In this document: positions 41,123 to 53,041 of the stretch, one piece after another
How positions within the stretch are numbered: the first letter of the stretch is position 1
How the letters are laid out: each line of letters begins with the position of its first letter
Notes under the pieces: model-generated
The model's database searches: none
What the model saw: only the letters and a program-made list of their open reading frames with translations
Told to the model about the DNA's origin: nothing
Assembly: GCA_963920765.1 (NCBI GenBank)
Contig: OY987245.1
Coordinates: 17,686,727-17,750,726, forward strand
DNA length: 64,000 nucleotides
Source: Ulota crispa
Lineage: Eukaryota; Streptophyta; Bryopsida; Orthotrichales; Orthotrichaceae
Reading direction: 5' to 3'
Position numbers and translations under genes: made by a program

Positions 41123-42027
41123 ACCAAGCAGTCTACTTTCATGAAACCGTTATTGTAGCGTTCAAATGTAATTACACGTTAATATAACCACTATGAACTC
41201 CTAGAATAAAGTCTATCATAAACTCCAAATAAATATAGACACCAAGCCTTTCGGAAACACTGGGAAACACCTATATCATGAGTCCAATTCCTTTACAACA
41301 TCCATGGATACAAATTTACTCTCACTAATGATCCGGTACTAAACAATATGAGAGATGTGCAGCAACACGTCACAAAATCTATAATGTGAAATCACCGTAT
41401 CCAAAAAAACGTTGATATGAACATATTCCTAGCAAATACAATCAGCAATTTTGAAGAGTAATAATGCGTACCTTTAAAAAATAGAAAATCACCTTAACAC
41501 TTGAAGTTGCCTTAGAGTTATTTCAACCTTCTAGAAATCTGAGCTGTCTATACAAACATCATCAAAATTGGAAATGCGTGAAATCCTAAACCGCCATGGC
41601 AATTATTGCAAAAGAAACTACAAATGCTTCTCAAAAAGCCTCTTTTTGTTGGAAAAAATGACAAACTCAATTGATCACGCGCAACAACAACCTTGGATAA
41701 TGAGCGTAGAAAATAAAGCAAGCGCGGCAAAGAAAATCCAATTGCGTTTGGCAGCGACACTAAGAAATGAAAACAAACAAAGAGATACCCCCATGTGAAG
41801 GAATTTATTGCGCGAGCCGCGAGGTCAGAGGAAGGAATAATCAACACACTATAGAACTAAAAAATAGCGCAAACAAATTGATCGAGTGCGACAGCGCAAG
41901 GCAATATCAATGAAAAGGAGAAACCAAGCGCCAACACAATACATCAAAAGCGCAAGTAATTTGGAAATATGAAAAGGACATGAAATCACAGATAAACCAA
42001 ATACTTCTGAATTTGCAGCAGTGTTGG
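41123..42027. other. Stretch between Harbinger relic and promoter repeat
   Basis: No gene is recognised. Frames around 41,548-41,847 have no known motif. I could not identify the terminal inverted repeats of the Harbinger element here or near 36.5 kb. Confidence 0.4.
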
Positions 42028-43733
42028 ATTGAGAGAAGCGCGCCTTGGAAACACGCAAGGTGTTTCGCTGCAATCATGCCTTGCTGACTAAAATTTTCTT
42101 TAATCTTAATCTTCACACTTCGGATCTTCAGTCTTCATGTCTTCAAATCTTCATGTTTTAATAAAAACAATGAGGAAAATCACAAATAACAAATTCTAGA
42201 AAAACTGCAACATTTTTTCTAAAACCACAGATGATTCAAATATCCAAATGCTAAATGTAATAGGAATTTGAAAAGCTCTTTTAATTTTTTGACATTTCTC
42301 TAAATTTCAACTCAATCTAAGCTACCGTCCAAAAGTTATGCGAGCTCAAAGTAGAGGCTCTTCTTCTTCCTTGCAAATTAAACACTGCCTCTATAAATCT
42401 CTATAAGTTTTGTTTCACACATCACCTATAGAAATGTAACATTAATTTGAAAAGATGATACCATTGGCTAAATCTCTTGAAATTTTCATTTCAAAATAAA
42501 ACTCTATTCAAAAGTTCTAATCAATCAAAGTGTGGGTCGCAATTTTTTAGAGAGCACCCAAACTTCCAACTCCTACACACTATAACTTCTTCAATAAGAA
42601 TCCAAATGGAATGATTGAAAAGAATATAAAAAGCTATGACAACAAACTATTGCTTCTAAAATTTTGAAAAGAAAATTTCATACCATTTAAAAGTTGTAAC
42701 TCTTCAAAGTTTTGGCTTCTCATAACAAAAGAGCAGCCATCTCTAATCCTTCACACCTCCATAACTTTTTCCTCCAAGCTTCAAATCTAGGGTCTAAAGA
42801 TTTTCTAGAAAGTTAAAACTAAAATAAACACTCCCTCTAAATCTTATTGCAAAATGATATACAGATCATAAGCTATGGCTTATCAAAGTCTTAGCTTTCA
42901 TTCATGGTTTTTTTTTTTAACTCCAAAATTCAAACACTCATAACTTTTGCATCACAATTCCAAATCAAACTTGCAAACTCATTTTGAAAAGATAATCACA
43001 CCAGAAACAATTTTTTAAAATTTCATTTTAAAATCATGTATACACAAAAAATTCTCTCACATCAAAGTTTCGGGATCTCTCCCTTCTTCTCACCAACACT
43101 CAAACACTAACTTTCAACAACTAAGGAATCTTTGCTCCATAATTTCAACCCTATCTAGGATAAAGAGGTGGGGTACATCAGCCCATGCCCATCTTTATTC
43201 TAATCTTACTATAGATGCTAAACCCCTTTTCTTTTCACATTTTTCTCATTCACTTCTAGATCTTTAGTATTTTTTATTCAAACAAAGGTAAAATATATGA
43301 GCATTTCAAAACATCTAGATAAACATACAAAAATGATAAAATTACAAAATAAACACCACCGTAAAGTAGCCACGTGCCCTTGCGGGCATATAATAGCGTT
43401 AAATGCTTGTCTTCAGTTGCTAAGTCGTGAACTTGATTGGCTAGAGAAGTGGTCGTCTCTGGCCGCTAGCCGGTCCGGATTCAAACCCCATCAAATTCGT
43501 TGAGCGGTGATGGCGGCTTACGGTTTGGCAGCTAGTGAGGCAGGAAATTGGCCCAACCAACCGGCTGCCTACTCCCTGAGCTGTGCATGTAACAAGACGA
43601 CGCAGTGCATTAGAATCTATGGCCGCTGCGCTGTCACCAAACCGTGGTCCTCACTACAATCGCTCATTTTGCCACAACTATTGATTTATTGAAATCAACA
43701 CAAACATAAATAAATAAATAATAAGTATCTACA
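42028..43733 (+). repeat. 1.7 kb promoter-like repeat, right copy
   Basis: Inverted partner of 4,087-5,793. It opens TGAGAGAAGC (left copy TGAAAGAAGC), carries the GC-richer leader with an interrupted counterpart of the 131-codon frame, and ends at ATG ATG (43,733-43,738). Similarity beyond the ATGs is weak and lasts about 50 bases. Confidence 0.75.
43371..43395 (+). promoter_or_regulatory. Conserved G-box plus TATA core promoter, right copy
   Basis: CACGTG (43,371-43,376) lies 12 bases before TATAATA (43,389-43,395), with the same intervening block as the left copy. It points toward the start codon at 43,733. Confidence 0.5.
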
Positions 43734-43831
43734 TGATGAAAAAATCTTCATCAGAACAGCGGAAAAGATATGAAGGTGATGTTAACAACAAAGCAGGCCT
43801 CTTTGAATTATTAGTTCTACAAAAAAGCTAG
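43733..43831 (+). pseudogene. First-exon fragment of a second outward gene
   Basis: It begins MMKKSSSEQRKRYEGDVN and stops after 32 residues. A donor-like GTAAGA overlaps the stop codon at 43,831, so this may be a spliced first exon whose remainder is missing. The start MM(K/E)(K/R)S(S/P)S..QRK resembles the ATG frame of the left relic. No downstream exon is recognised. Confidence 0.35.
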
Positions 43832-44936
43832 TAAGACGTGTGAATCCCCCAACTTCAAGTAATGAATGGTGCCTCTCTGGCACCTCAAGTGCGTTACGTC
43901 ACATCATTCAAGATCTTGAGTGTGAATTCCTAAATTCTAAGTTTCTTTTTTAAAACTTTAGATCTCTTTTAAACTACTTTTCCTCCTTTTCAAGCATCCT
44001 AAACGGCATGTTTAAAATAACAAGCAAGTATTAAGACTTAAGAGCTCCATTTGCAAAGTCTTAGTGCAAATGGACTTTATTTGAAGCACCAACCTAAATA
44101 TATATGATCTAGCATTCAAGTGTGTATGCAATCTGGCGATGATAAAAAGGCTTGTGGTTTGTAGAGCTACTACTAGAAGCTCTTTGAGGCTATTTAGCAA
44201 AAACGCTGCATAGATTTGTCCTTATTACGATACTGCAGTCAGAACTCAAAATTAGTACTAAGGTAGGAAGGTCATAAATGGAGCATATAAGGGTGAAATT
44301 GAATTTTGGGTAAGTGAAACTTTTTGAAATATTTTTCAAAGATTTTTTTTGAAAGATAAGGAGATTTGACATCTAACCCAAGTTGTTTCATACTTTTTGA
44401 AACTTTGTGGAATTAGTTATGAAATTTTGAAATGGAAAGGCCATAGGACTCTACAATGGAGCACCTTGTCAAATGTACATAGCATATATATTGTTGAAGG
44501 GCTATGAAAAACAACATGTACAAACAGAGAATATTTAACGGAATGCTCCATTTTAGAGCCTCCTACCTTACTGCGAAATTAGTGTTCCTAGACATTTAGT
44601 GTTGCTGCAAATTTGGAATTACTCCAAAATTAGAGTCGCTACACCAAAAAACCCTTTTTTTGTGGAAATTGGTTCAATTAAGGATATGAAAAATTTGCAC
44701 TTAGAATCTATTGCAATGTGTGTGGCTTTTGGAAGTTTAGTGACATGTGTCCTGGGAGGGTAGTGTTGAGACTAGAAGTGGTCATCAAATGATAACCCCT
44801 AAAGAATTGACAATAAAAGGAATATACACCTAATATCGATCCAGTCAAGTGAAGTCGTATTTTGGGATTAGAGCGGTTTTAATCTAGCTGGGTAGTATCC
44901 TTGCATCGATATTCTCACGGTGGAAAACTGCAAGCA
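43832..44936. other. Non-coding stretch, nothing recognised
   Basis: AT-rich sequence without a gene or clear element. A single AACCCCTAAAG-like terminus near 44,793 has no identifiable partner. Confidence 0.4.
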
Positions 44937-45200
44937 ACACCATATTCGTTAATTTGGGAAAATGCTACATTTTGGGATTTTTAAATTTTGAAGTGAAGAT
45001 TTTAAGTAATCACCTAAAACAAAGTTAAGAATTTTTTTTGTACATGTGTCCTCACTTGAGAGGCAAAATTTGTGAGGGTAAAACTCTTAGTGGCTCAGAC
45101 TGAATGTGATATTTTTGAATTTAGTTTAAGGTAACTTTTTGGGTTTAAGGTGGAGTACAAAGTGGGACACCTATTTTTCCCAAATTAACAAATATGGTGA
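44937..45200. mobile_element. Short TIR MITE, CACCATATT family, copy 2
   Basis: The inverted ends are CACCATATTCGTTAATTTGG (left) and CCAAATTAACAAATATGGTG-like (right). The interior aligns directly with copy 3 (gtttaaggtaactttttggg in both). Confidence 0.7.
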
Positions 45201-45824
45201 TAAACTTGGTCCTATGCACTTTGCAAAAGGGACGTGATCTTGACGGAGATAGCAAAACTTAGCCCACACTCAGTAATTGCAGCATTTTTTAAGAGTCCTT
45301 CAAATTGCTCTGTACACTATTGTTAGAGCAATGATGACTATTTTGCAAGTCAAAAAAAGAGATTTTTTCACAAATACATGACAAAAATTTGACAAAAACA
45401 AAGTTTATAGTCTGAGCGTTGGGTTGGAAGAGCCTTTGTGTCGCCTGCATCAGTCGAGGCCACCCGACAAAGCTTAGTAATCGCAGTTAACCAAGCTTGA
45501 TGCAGGCTGGATTGAGGATGCCCTTAGAATGGAACCTTGGAGTATCCCAACTAGTGTATGTAATGCTCAACCAATTAAAAATCCAACGAAATTTACTAAA
45601 TGGTAAAATAAGACAGTGCGGATTCAAAACCCAAGTAAAAATGTTTGGAAGTGTGCTTCCGTCACCCTTTTAACTTTATACATGTCTTATCTATTCTCTT
45701 ATTGTATTCAACGTTTTTTATTTTTACTTAAGTGACCAATTATGGTTTCAATTTCCTAATTGTAAAAGGTGTCTCTAAGAAATGCCATTTAAAACATTAG
45801 TATGATAAAGAACAAAACAAAAAA
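45201..45824. other. Spacer between two MITE copies
   Basis: No gene is seen. A less AT-rich patch at about 45,415-45,530 (gtcgcctgcatcagtcgagg) is of unknown origin. Confidence 0.4.
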
Positions 45825-46077
45825 TGCCATATTTGTTAAACTGGGAAATAGAGTACATTTTAGGACATTTGAAGGATTAAGGTGGTCACCTTAATCTGAG
45901 CTCCAGCATTTTTTTTTGGTATACGTGTTTTCACCTAAAAGGAGGAATTTGCAAGGGAGAAAATCTTATTGGCTCAAACTAAATCTGATACCTTCAAATT
46001 TGGTTTAAGGTAACTTTTTGGGTTTAAAGTGGAGTACAAAATGGTACCTCTATTTCTTGCAATTTAACAAATAGGAC
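45825..46077. mobile_element. Short TIR MITE, CACCATATT family, copy 3
   Basis: Direct-orientation relative of copy 2 with ends TGCCATATTTGTTAAACTGG (left) and aatttaacaaatagga (right, eroded). Confidence 0.65.
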
Positions 46078-46616
46078 GTTAAAAAAAAACTTTGATTCCT
46101 ACCATATAATTTAATATACTTCTAATTTATATTTATCATAATGTACTGAAACTATAATCAAAAACTCAATCATCATTCAGTGATGGATTGCAAAATCAGA
46201 GAGCTACATAGGGATCTTTCTTGTAAAGTTAATAATTTTAAGATCCAAGTGTAATAAACATTCTAGTCCTTTTAACTACTTTTTTTATGAAGCCATTTTG
46301 GAAGGAACATTTCTGAGTTCGAAATATTTTTTTTAGTGAAGCATAATTTTACGTTTTCAAAATTTAAGCAAAGGTAAAACACATGTTTTGGGAAATCACG
46401 TTGTAAAATTTGTTAGCAAACTAACACAAAAGTCAAAAAGTATGTGAACGGATGAAAACAAGGAACTTAAAACATTGATACTTGATAGTATTAGAACTTG
46501 TTGATGAAATTTTGAAAAGCTTGATCTTTAAGCCCTGAAGTTGCATGAATTAATCCAAGTATTCAAAATGGTGAAGATATGTTGTAAAATGAAATCACAA
46601 AGTACCATTTTATTAA

Positions 46617-47385
46617 GGGAAAATTACAAAATGAGTAACAAAAATAAAAGAAATTACAATTTGGGTAACAGTTTGAAAGTAATTACAATTTGGGTAACAA
46701 AGTCTAATGACCTCAATGGATTTTGCAAATGTTGAGGGTGCAAGCCATTGAAGTTGGCATTAACGCTCTTGCCAACTTGTCATTGGTCATGATCCTTGTT
46801 TTCTCAATTGCAATTAGTTGCGACCCTTGCTTGCATCTAGCAACCAATGTTTGCCAAACAATTATAGAGTGCACATTATCAAGGAACGATCACTTACCTT
46901 TTGCTCACAAGTACTACTTTAGAACTTCAACCTCACACACTCATTGGTCATGTCTCAATCATGGGCATGCATTGCACATTGTCTAATTGATATTCAACTG
47001 CTACTTATGAATCAAATTGTGTTGGGAGTCGTTCACGCCCATGAGTGAGATGCAACCATTGAGCATGTGAGGTTGAAGTTTTGAAGTAGTACTTGTGAGC
47101 AAGAGGTAAGTGATTGTTCCTTGATAGTGTGCGCTCTACAATTGCTTGGCAAATATTGGCTGCTAGGTGCAAGCAAGGGTTGTAACTGATTGCAACTAAA
47201 AGAACAAGGATCTTGACCAATGACAAGTTGACAATGAAGTCAATGCTGGCTTCAATAGCTTGAGCCCTCAACAGTTACAAAATCCATTGAAATTATCATA
47301 TTTTGTTACCCAAATTGTAATTACTTTCAAACCATTACCCAAATTGTAATTTCTTTTATTTTGTTACTCATTTTGTAATTTCCCC
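46617..47385. mobile_element. Mutator-like foldback element with 9-base target duplication
   Basis: TTTTATTAA flanks it at 46,608-46,616 and 47,386-47,394. The termini are GGGAAAATTACAAAATGAG and the complement of GGGGAAATTACAAAATGAG. The whole element is two inverted arms of about 370 bases meeting near 46,995. A 9-base duplication with G-starting AT-rich long terminal repeats is the Mutator (MULE) signature. Each arm carries a related open frame on opposite strands (46,723-46,986 plus; 47,005-47,271 minus) sharing TLSRN.HLP.AHKYYF.TS. Confidence 0.85.
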
Positions 47386-47394
47386 TTTTATTAA

Positions 47395-47930
47395 CCAATA
47401 GCGCTTAGCAATCAAACCCAAACAATTCAATTTTCTTTCTAGAATAAGTTGTGGATTACAAATGTTTACAAGAGCTTATTTGCTATGGTTTTGTGTTGTC
47501 TAGTCATAGCCATGGTGTTCTTAAATGATTTTAACATGACTCAATTAATAAAATTGCATTTAGAAGGTTACTAAGTAAACCAAAAAAGGCTTTTGAAATA
47601 AAATACAAGCTTTCGCTTTAGGATTTGCAAAGAGAAGTTTACAATCTCCACATTGTATAAGTTTTTGGATAGTGATACTTGAAACTTGGAAAATTCAAGT
47701 GGATGAAATTAGAATTTGTAAAAGACAAAATGACATTTGCATGGATGAAATAATCAAAATGGGTTACTCAAGTGTTCTTGGAATACAAAATTAAAGAACT
47801 AGATACCTAACATTTTGGAGTTTTAATCAAGACTATTGTGTAAACATACAAAGGACATAAAAATAAACCAAGTTGGATGATAGCCAATTAGATATTTATT
47901 GTGTCAAACAAGCCTTTAAGAATTCAACAA
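47395..47930. other. Non-coding stretch, nothing recognised
   Basis: AT-rich sequence without supportable features. Confidence 0.4.
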
Positions 47931-48583
47931 TTAACTCCTAAATGCTCAAGGCACCACATTTTGGTGCCGACAATATTTTGAAATTCAATAAAACCAAACT
48001 AAGCTACTATGTTTAGTATTTTATAATTAGAATTATTATTTTTGAAATCTAGTTTTAGCATCAAAAACCCAATTTTGAAAATTATTAATTGTGAATTTTC
48101 TATTTAAGATTTTGTGCAAGGGTATCCATTGCAATCTTGACTTTTTTAATGTTGAGAGCTAGTGAAAATGAGCCTCAAATACACTAAGACTTGGAGAAAT
48201 ATTCTCACTAGAAATTCCTTTTCAAAATTTGTAAAAGAGGTTTTGAAAAGCCGCAAATGGATTGGAGTTATGTATGTTATGTCCTTGAACCTCATATTTT
48301 TTTGGTAACAAACATTTTAGATTTAATATGTGAAAAGAGGATTGAAAGACTTAAAGTTATTTTTGTAGTTTTAACACCCTCTTGATCAAACATTACAAAC
48401 TTTCAATCCATAGGTGCTATTGTTGTGTTTTCTTTTCCTGTGTGATGTCTAACATGTCTAGTTTGAATTTGTAAGGTTACAATTTAAAAAAAGTTGGTAC
48501 AACTTATCAAAATGTTGACTTTTTATTCAATTTAGAGCAAATTCCTAGAATCTCAAAAAAGACCTTGGCCATGTAGGGGTTAA
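47931..48583. mobile_element. Possible shorter TTAA-flanked element
   Basis: The left edge is TTAA-CTCCTAAATGCTC and the right edge is GACCTTGGCCATGTAGGGG-TTAA. The right edge matches the family at 50,253 (GAGCTTGGTCCTTTAGGGG). At about 650 bases it would be an internally deleted copy. The left edge is weakly supported. Confidence 0.35.
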
Positions 48584-50252
48584 TAATGTTTATTTTGAAT
48601 GGATTCTAACTTCAACTTTTTTTTTAGTATTACTGCAATTAAGAGTTTAAGTGTTAGATTTACGTGTCTTTGTATGTTATTAGGAAAAGATTTACCTTTA
48701 CTCAAATGATGTTGTTCATTCCATTTCAATAGTAGTAAAAGAGCCTCTCTCCAGTTGCTAAAAATTAGCAAAACATAGACACATTTTGTTTGTTAACACA
48801 TTATTTTGTGAAATGTTTTCTGTGAACAAAAAATCACAAAGGTTTTTCAATCCTCTTATTTTTGATTCACATATCAACTCCTTTATCTTCATAAAACACC
48901 AATAACTCAATAAATAGTGCCCAAATTCAAAACAATGACCTTGATTCATTTTGCACTGCAAAATGAAGCAATTTTAAAAACTCAACATGTTAGATTAGTA
49001 AATTCCTTAGTCTTATAATTTAATGACTCTCAAAATCAAAAATCAAAAATCCTTTAAAACCATAATTTACTATAATTAGAATTTACAATCTATGTGCATA
49101 TATATGCATGTGTATACATACATACATACACAAATATATATACATAGAGGTACACATATAGGTATATTTGTATGTGTATGTATTTTGCGTAGAAAAAAAT
49201 TAACAAGTCAATATTGTGAATGTTCTAAAAAAAGACTCCATGGTTATTACACATATTATAATGACATATACAAATTAAGTCAAAGATATAAAGTAATTGT
49301 GCTATGCTTTGAATGCATGGTAGTTAGCATCTTATTGTGAGTACCTCATAAAAATTTATAGGAGCAAATTTTGGATAATGTTGTTTGCTCTCATTTTGCA
49401 CTTTTGATTATTATTATTTCAAGAAGCATGAATTATTTTTGAATTATTTTTTAAATTTTAATTATTGGTGATTTACATGCTCATTTGATAAAAAAATATG
49501 TAGTAAAAAAAGAAAATTAATTGAATTTCAGAACATTGAATAAGACTATGTCATTAATGGTCAGTGCATGTCACTTGATTGTAAGCAAAAATCATTTTTT
49601 CATTTAGAAGCATTAGATTGTATTCTTAAACATGTTGTTTTGTCTCATTTTTGAATACACGATGACAAGTTATATGTTGATATGTACGACGCAAATACGT
49701 GATAATTATACAAAAGCTCTTTACTTTCATTGTTATTTGTGATATATAAGTTACCACATAATTTTAAAATTTGGCTAAATGGAATGACTAATGTTAAACT
49801 TGCCAGTTGCTTTTGTTGGTTCATACTAATTTCCATATTGACTTGCTATAAGCTAATTTTGGTTTTTCCTTTTACCATTCAAACTATAGATATTGAAATC
49901 CAGCTTATTAAAATTTGGAAAACATTTTTTATAAGATTTCTAATTGAGTTGAAGAAATAAAACAAGAATTCTGTGAAGCACCTTTTTACATATTCTGACA
50001 TGCTCTACCTAGGGATAATTAAGTAGAATGATTGTTACATGATCTTGATTACTACTTGAACTTGCAGTATATGAACTTCAATTGAACTTAATATTGTGCT
50101 TATGAAAATGTAGCATTGGCATGAGCCAGTTCTTTTAAAGCTAACTAAACTTCAAGTTACACTAGTGGATTAGGTTCCTTGTACAATGTAAGTTTTCAGT
50201 TGGTAAAAGCTTGTTTAACAACTTTCCATACTTTTAGCCAAGTATGTGTAAA
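48584..50252. other. AT-rich non-coding stretch with a TA/CA-rich microsatellite
   Basis: A run of tatatgcatg/acatacatacata type lies at 49,092-49,185. No gene is supported elsewhere. Confidence 0.5.
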
Positions 50253-51167
50253 TTAACCCCTAAAGGACCAAGCTGCCTTTTTTGGAAACATAGAAATTTT
50301 GGGCAGGTACCTGTGATTGGAGGTTTCCATACTTGAAATTCTATTAGAAGGTGGGGATGACAAATATCTTTCATTTACACTAACTTTCATGACATTTGGA
50401 ATTGTGAGCAAAAAGTTATGGCCTAATATGTTGCTTTTTACGTTCGACGGGCAGCTTGGGTAGTTTTTAAAAAATCACTTTTTTCAGAAAAAAAAAATTT
50501 GAAACTCGTTCAAGAGATTTATATATATGGGGAAATCTTTAAATCATTCCATTTGGATTGATGAGATGAAAGTTATGAGGAGTTTTTGTTTGCGGGTAAT
50601 TATGGATTCTCTACTCTAAAACAAACTTTGAATTCTCTTATTTTACCCAGTCTTCAATATTTTTGAAAATATGTAAGTCCAAAGGTTGTAAATTGTTTCT
50701 CACAACATTACAACCGTTGGGATTGAATTTTTTTATTTCCATAACTAAATTATTAATGTTTAATGTTTTTAATCATTCTCTACTCCTTTTTACTTCCTAT
50801 TTTTTTCCCCACATATAGTACAATTCCAAATGATCTGAATTTTTTTTGATAGGCAACTTATTTAGGCAAAATATGGAATCTAGAGAAGTATCGCTGACAT
50901 GGCCTTCTTCCCTTAAAATTTTCACCTTTTGAAGGTAGCTGCTTAGTTTTCCACATGGCCCAAAAATCTTTTCAACTTGTCTATCTTCCACTCCATTTAG
51001 TGGAAAATTCTGAAATTTTTTCCACATCTTCAAAAACTATTGCACTACAAGATCCTATGGTTACATATGTAGAAAAGCATTTTTGTTTTTAGATTTGGTT
51101 GATGCTCTAAAAATGGCAATTTTTGAGAGTTTTTGGTAAAAATTGAGCTTGGTCCTTTAGGGGTTAA
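50253..51167. mobile_element. TTAA-flanked TIR element (piggyBac-like), copy 2, best ends
   Basis: It starts TTAA-CCCCTAAAGGACCAAGCT and ends AGCTTGGTCCTTTAGGGG-TTAA, a perfect 18-base inverted terminus inside TTAA repeats. About 915 bases and no transposase frame. The interior resembles copy 4 (gagatgaaagttatgag). Confidence 0.75.
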
Positions 51168-51299
51168 AAATGACACTTTAAAAGCTATGCAAAAAAGCAA
51201 GAGTTCAAAATATTTCACATTTCTTTACAACGTTTGTCAATGTCAGGGTATGTGCTTGACCAACTGCTGATGCATACCTTTATGGTGATCAAATGTTTA

Positions 51300-52225
51300 T
51301 TAACCCTTAAATTCCTGAGTGTGCCCTCAAGGGACAAATGAGATTTTGGGCAGGTACCTATAGCTTCAATTTTTGTCCTGGTTTTTTTTTAATTTATTTT
51401 TGAAGATAAAAAAACACATTAGCTTTTGGGGAATCAATTTTTTATTCCAAGCTATGCCCAAAGCAAAAGTTATGCCCAAATAAGCAAAAAATATGGAGCT
51501 CAAACGGCAAATTTTTTTTTACAAAAAGTTTTTATTTAAAAAAAAAAATCGCCTCATAGATTGTAGTTTTATCTACATCTAAAGCTTTGATTCATTCCAT
51601 TTTGACTAGTTATAAGTAAGTTATGGACAATCTTGTTTTTTGGGCAATTTAAGCTTCTTTTTGAAAAAATGACTTATAAACTTCATTTTTGAATGCAATT
51701 TTAACATTTTTTCAAATTTTTTTGGAGAGGGTGACGTTTGCTTGCTAGATTAATCTCACCATTGGAAATATTGGGTTTCAATTGTATTGCAAAGTTATTA
51801 ACAATTTAAGCTTTTGCTCAATTTCATACCTTCTTCTACCTATTGTTTTTCTTAAGAATGAAAATTAATTATTTTTTGGTTTAGTTTTTTTCCAAAGATT
51901 CTTGACTCAATTTTCCACCATGAAAAATAATCTTGAAAACTCTATTGTGCAAAACATTTAAGTTAAAAATGTTCAAAGTCAAATAATCTAATCATGCAAG
52001 GTGCAAAAAAGTTTGTTTTTAACACTTTGAACGCAAATATCTTACAATCTATGTGGTCATATTTTGTGAATATTTTTACCCACATTCTCATACTAGTCTA
52101 GTACAAGATCCTATGGCTAGATATGAAAAAAGACTACTTTTTCAAACTTTTTTACTCTTTGCAATAGAAATGGCAGTTTTGAGTGTCTTTTGACAAAATA
52201 AAGGCCCTAGGGATTTAGGGGTTAA
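51300..52225. mobile_element. TTAA-flanked TIR element (piggyBac-like), copy 3
   Basis: TTAA-CCCTTAAATTCCTGAG at the left and CCTAGGGATTTAGGGG-TTAA at the right. The interior aligns with copy 1 (acaatcttgttttttgggca in both). It lies only 132 bases after copy 2. Confidence 0.65.
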
Positions 52226-52633
52226 GGCTTGGTGATTGAATATTTTGCAATCTGATCTTAGACATTTTTAGAGAAAATGTGCTTGTAGGTCACACTTGAT
52301 TAAATTTGGACTATACAAATCTAGAAACAATAATCCAAATGCAAAACATCTTGGAAGACATGTGCAAAACATTACGAGATGTGTACAAAACATTGGAAAA
52401 TGTGTTTAGAACAACAAAAGATGTGTGCAAAATATTTAGAGATCTATGTTCATCAACATTGAAAAATCTCTATATGTTTTGCACACAAAGTTAAAGATTA
52501 CATAGATAGTCTAGATTTAATTACGTATGGCATTTTACTTTTACTTGTCACTACAATTTCACAAATAGAAATCTCCTCTTCATCTCTTTTGTTGTGTCAT
52601 ATTCCATAGGCATCATAGTTTGCTCTTTTTGTA
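52226..52633. other. Non-coding stretch with a short tandem repeat
   Basis: At about 52,340-52,450 four diverged units of about 29 bases read gatgtgtgcaaaacatt. The 62-codon frame there is the repeat read through. Confidence 0.5.
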
Positions 52634-53041
52634 GGAAATTGATATATGCATACCTCTAGTTTGTTTTATGTGCACTTGGAAGGGAGGGAATAAATTTTAG
52701 ATACTTACCATCAACAAATTGAATGTGGAAAATTTGAATTCACATTTGGATTAAGAAACCCTGATTTAGATTAGATTCACAAAGGAGGATACAATTGAAC
52801 AACGTTCAATGGAAAGCTTAGCAAGGAAGCAAACGATTGCTTTACCCTTTATATTAAAAAAGCTAAGCTTTTTCATTTGGTGTTGTTCAATTGTATCCTA
52901 CTTTATGATTCTAGATTAAATTAGGGTCTCAAAATCCAAATATGAATTCAAATTTTTCAAATTCAACTTGTTGATGGTAGGTATCTAAAATTTACCCCCC
53001 AATGACATATAACAAATCTTAGGTGTGCATATATCAATTCC
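52634..53041. mobile_element. Foldback MITE, GGGAATTGATA family, copy 2
   Basis: The ends are GGAAATTGATATATGCATACC (first 20 bases) and the complement of GGAATTGATATATGCACACC. The arms fold about a centre near 52,845, sharing 'ggtgttgttcaattgtatcc' with the left-arm complement. Confidence 0.7.
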
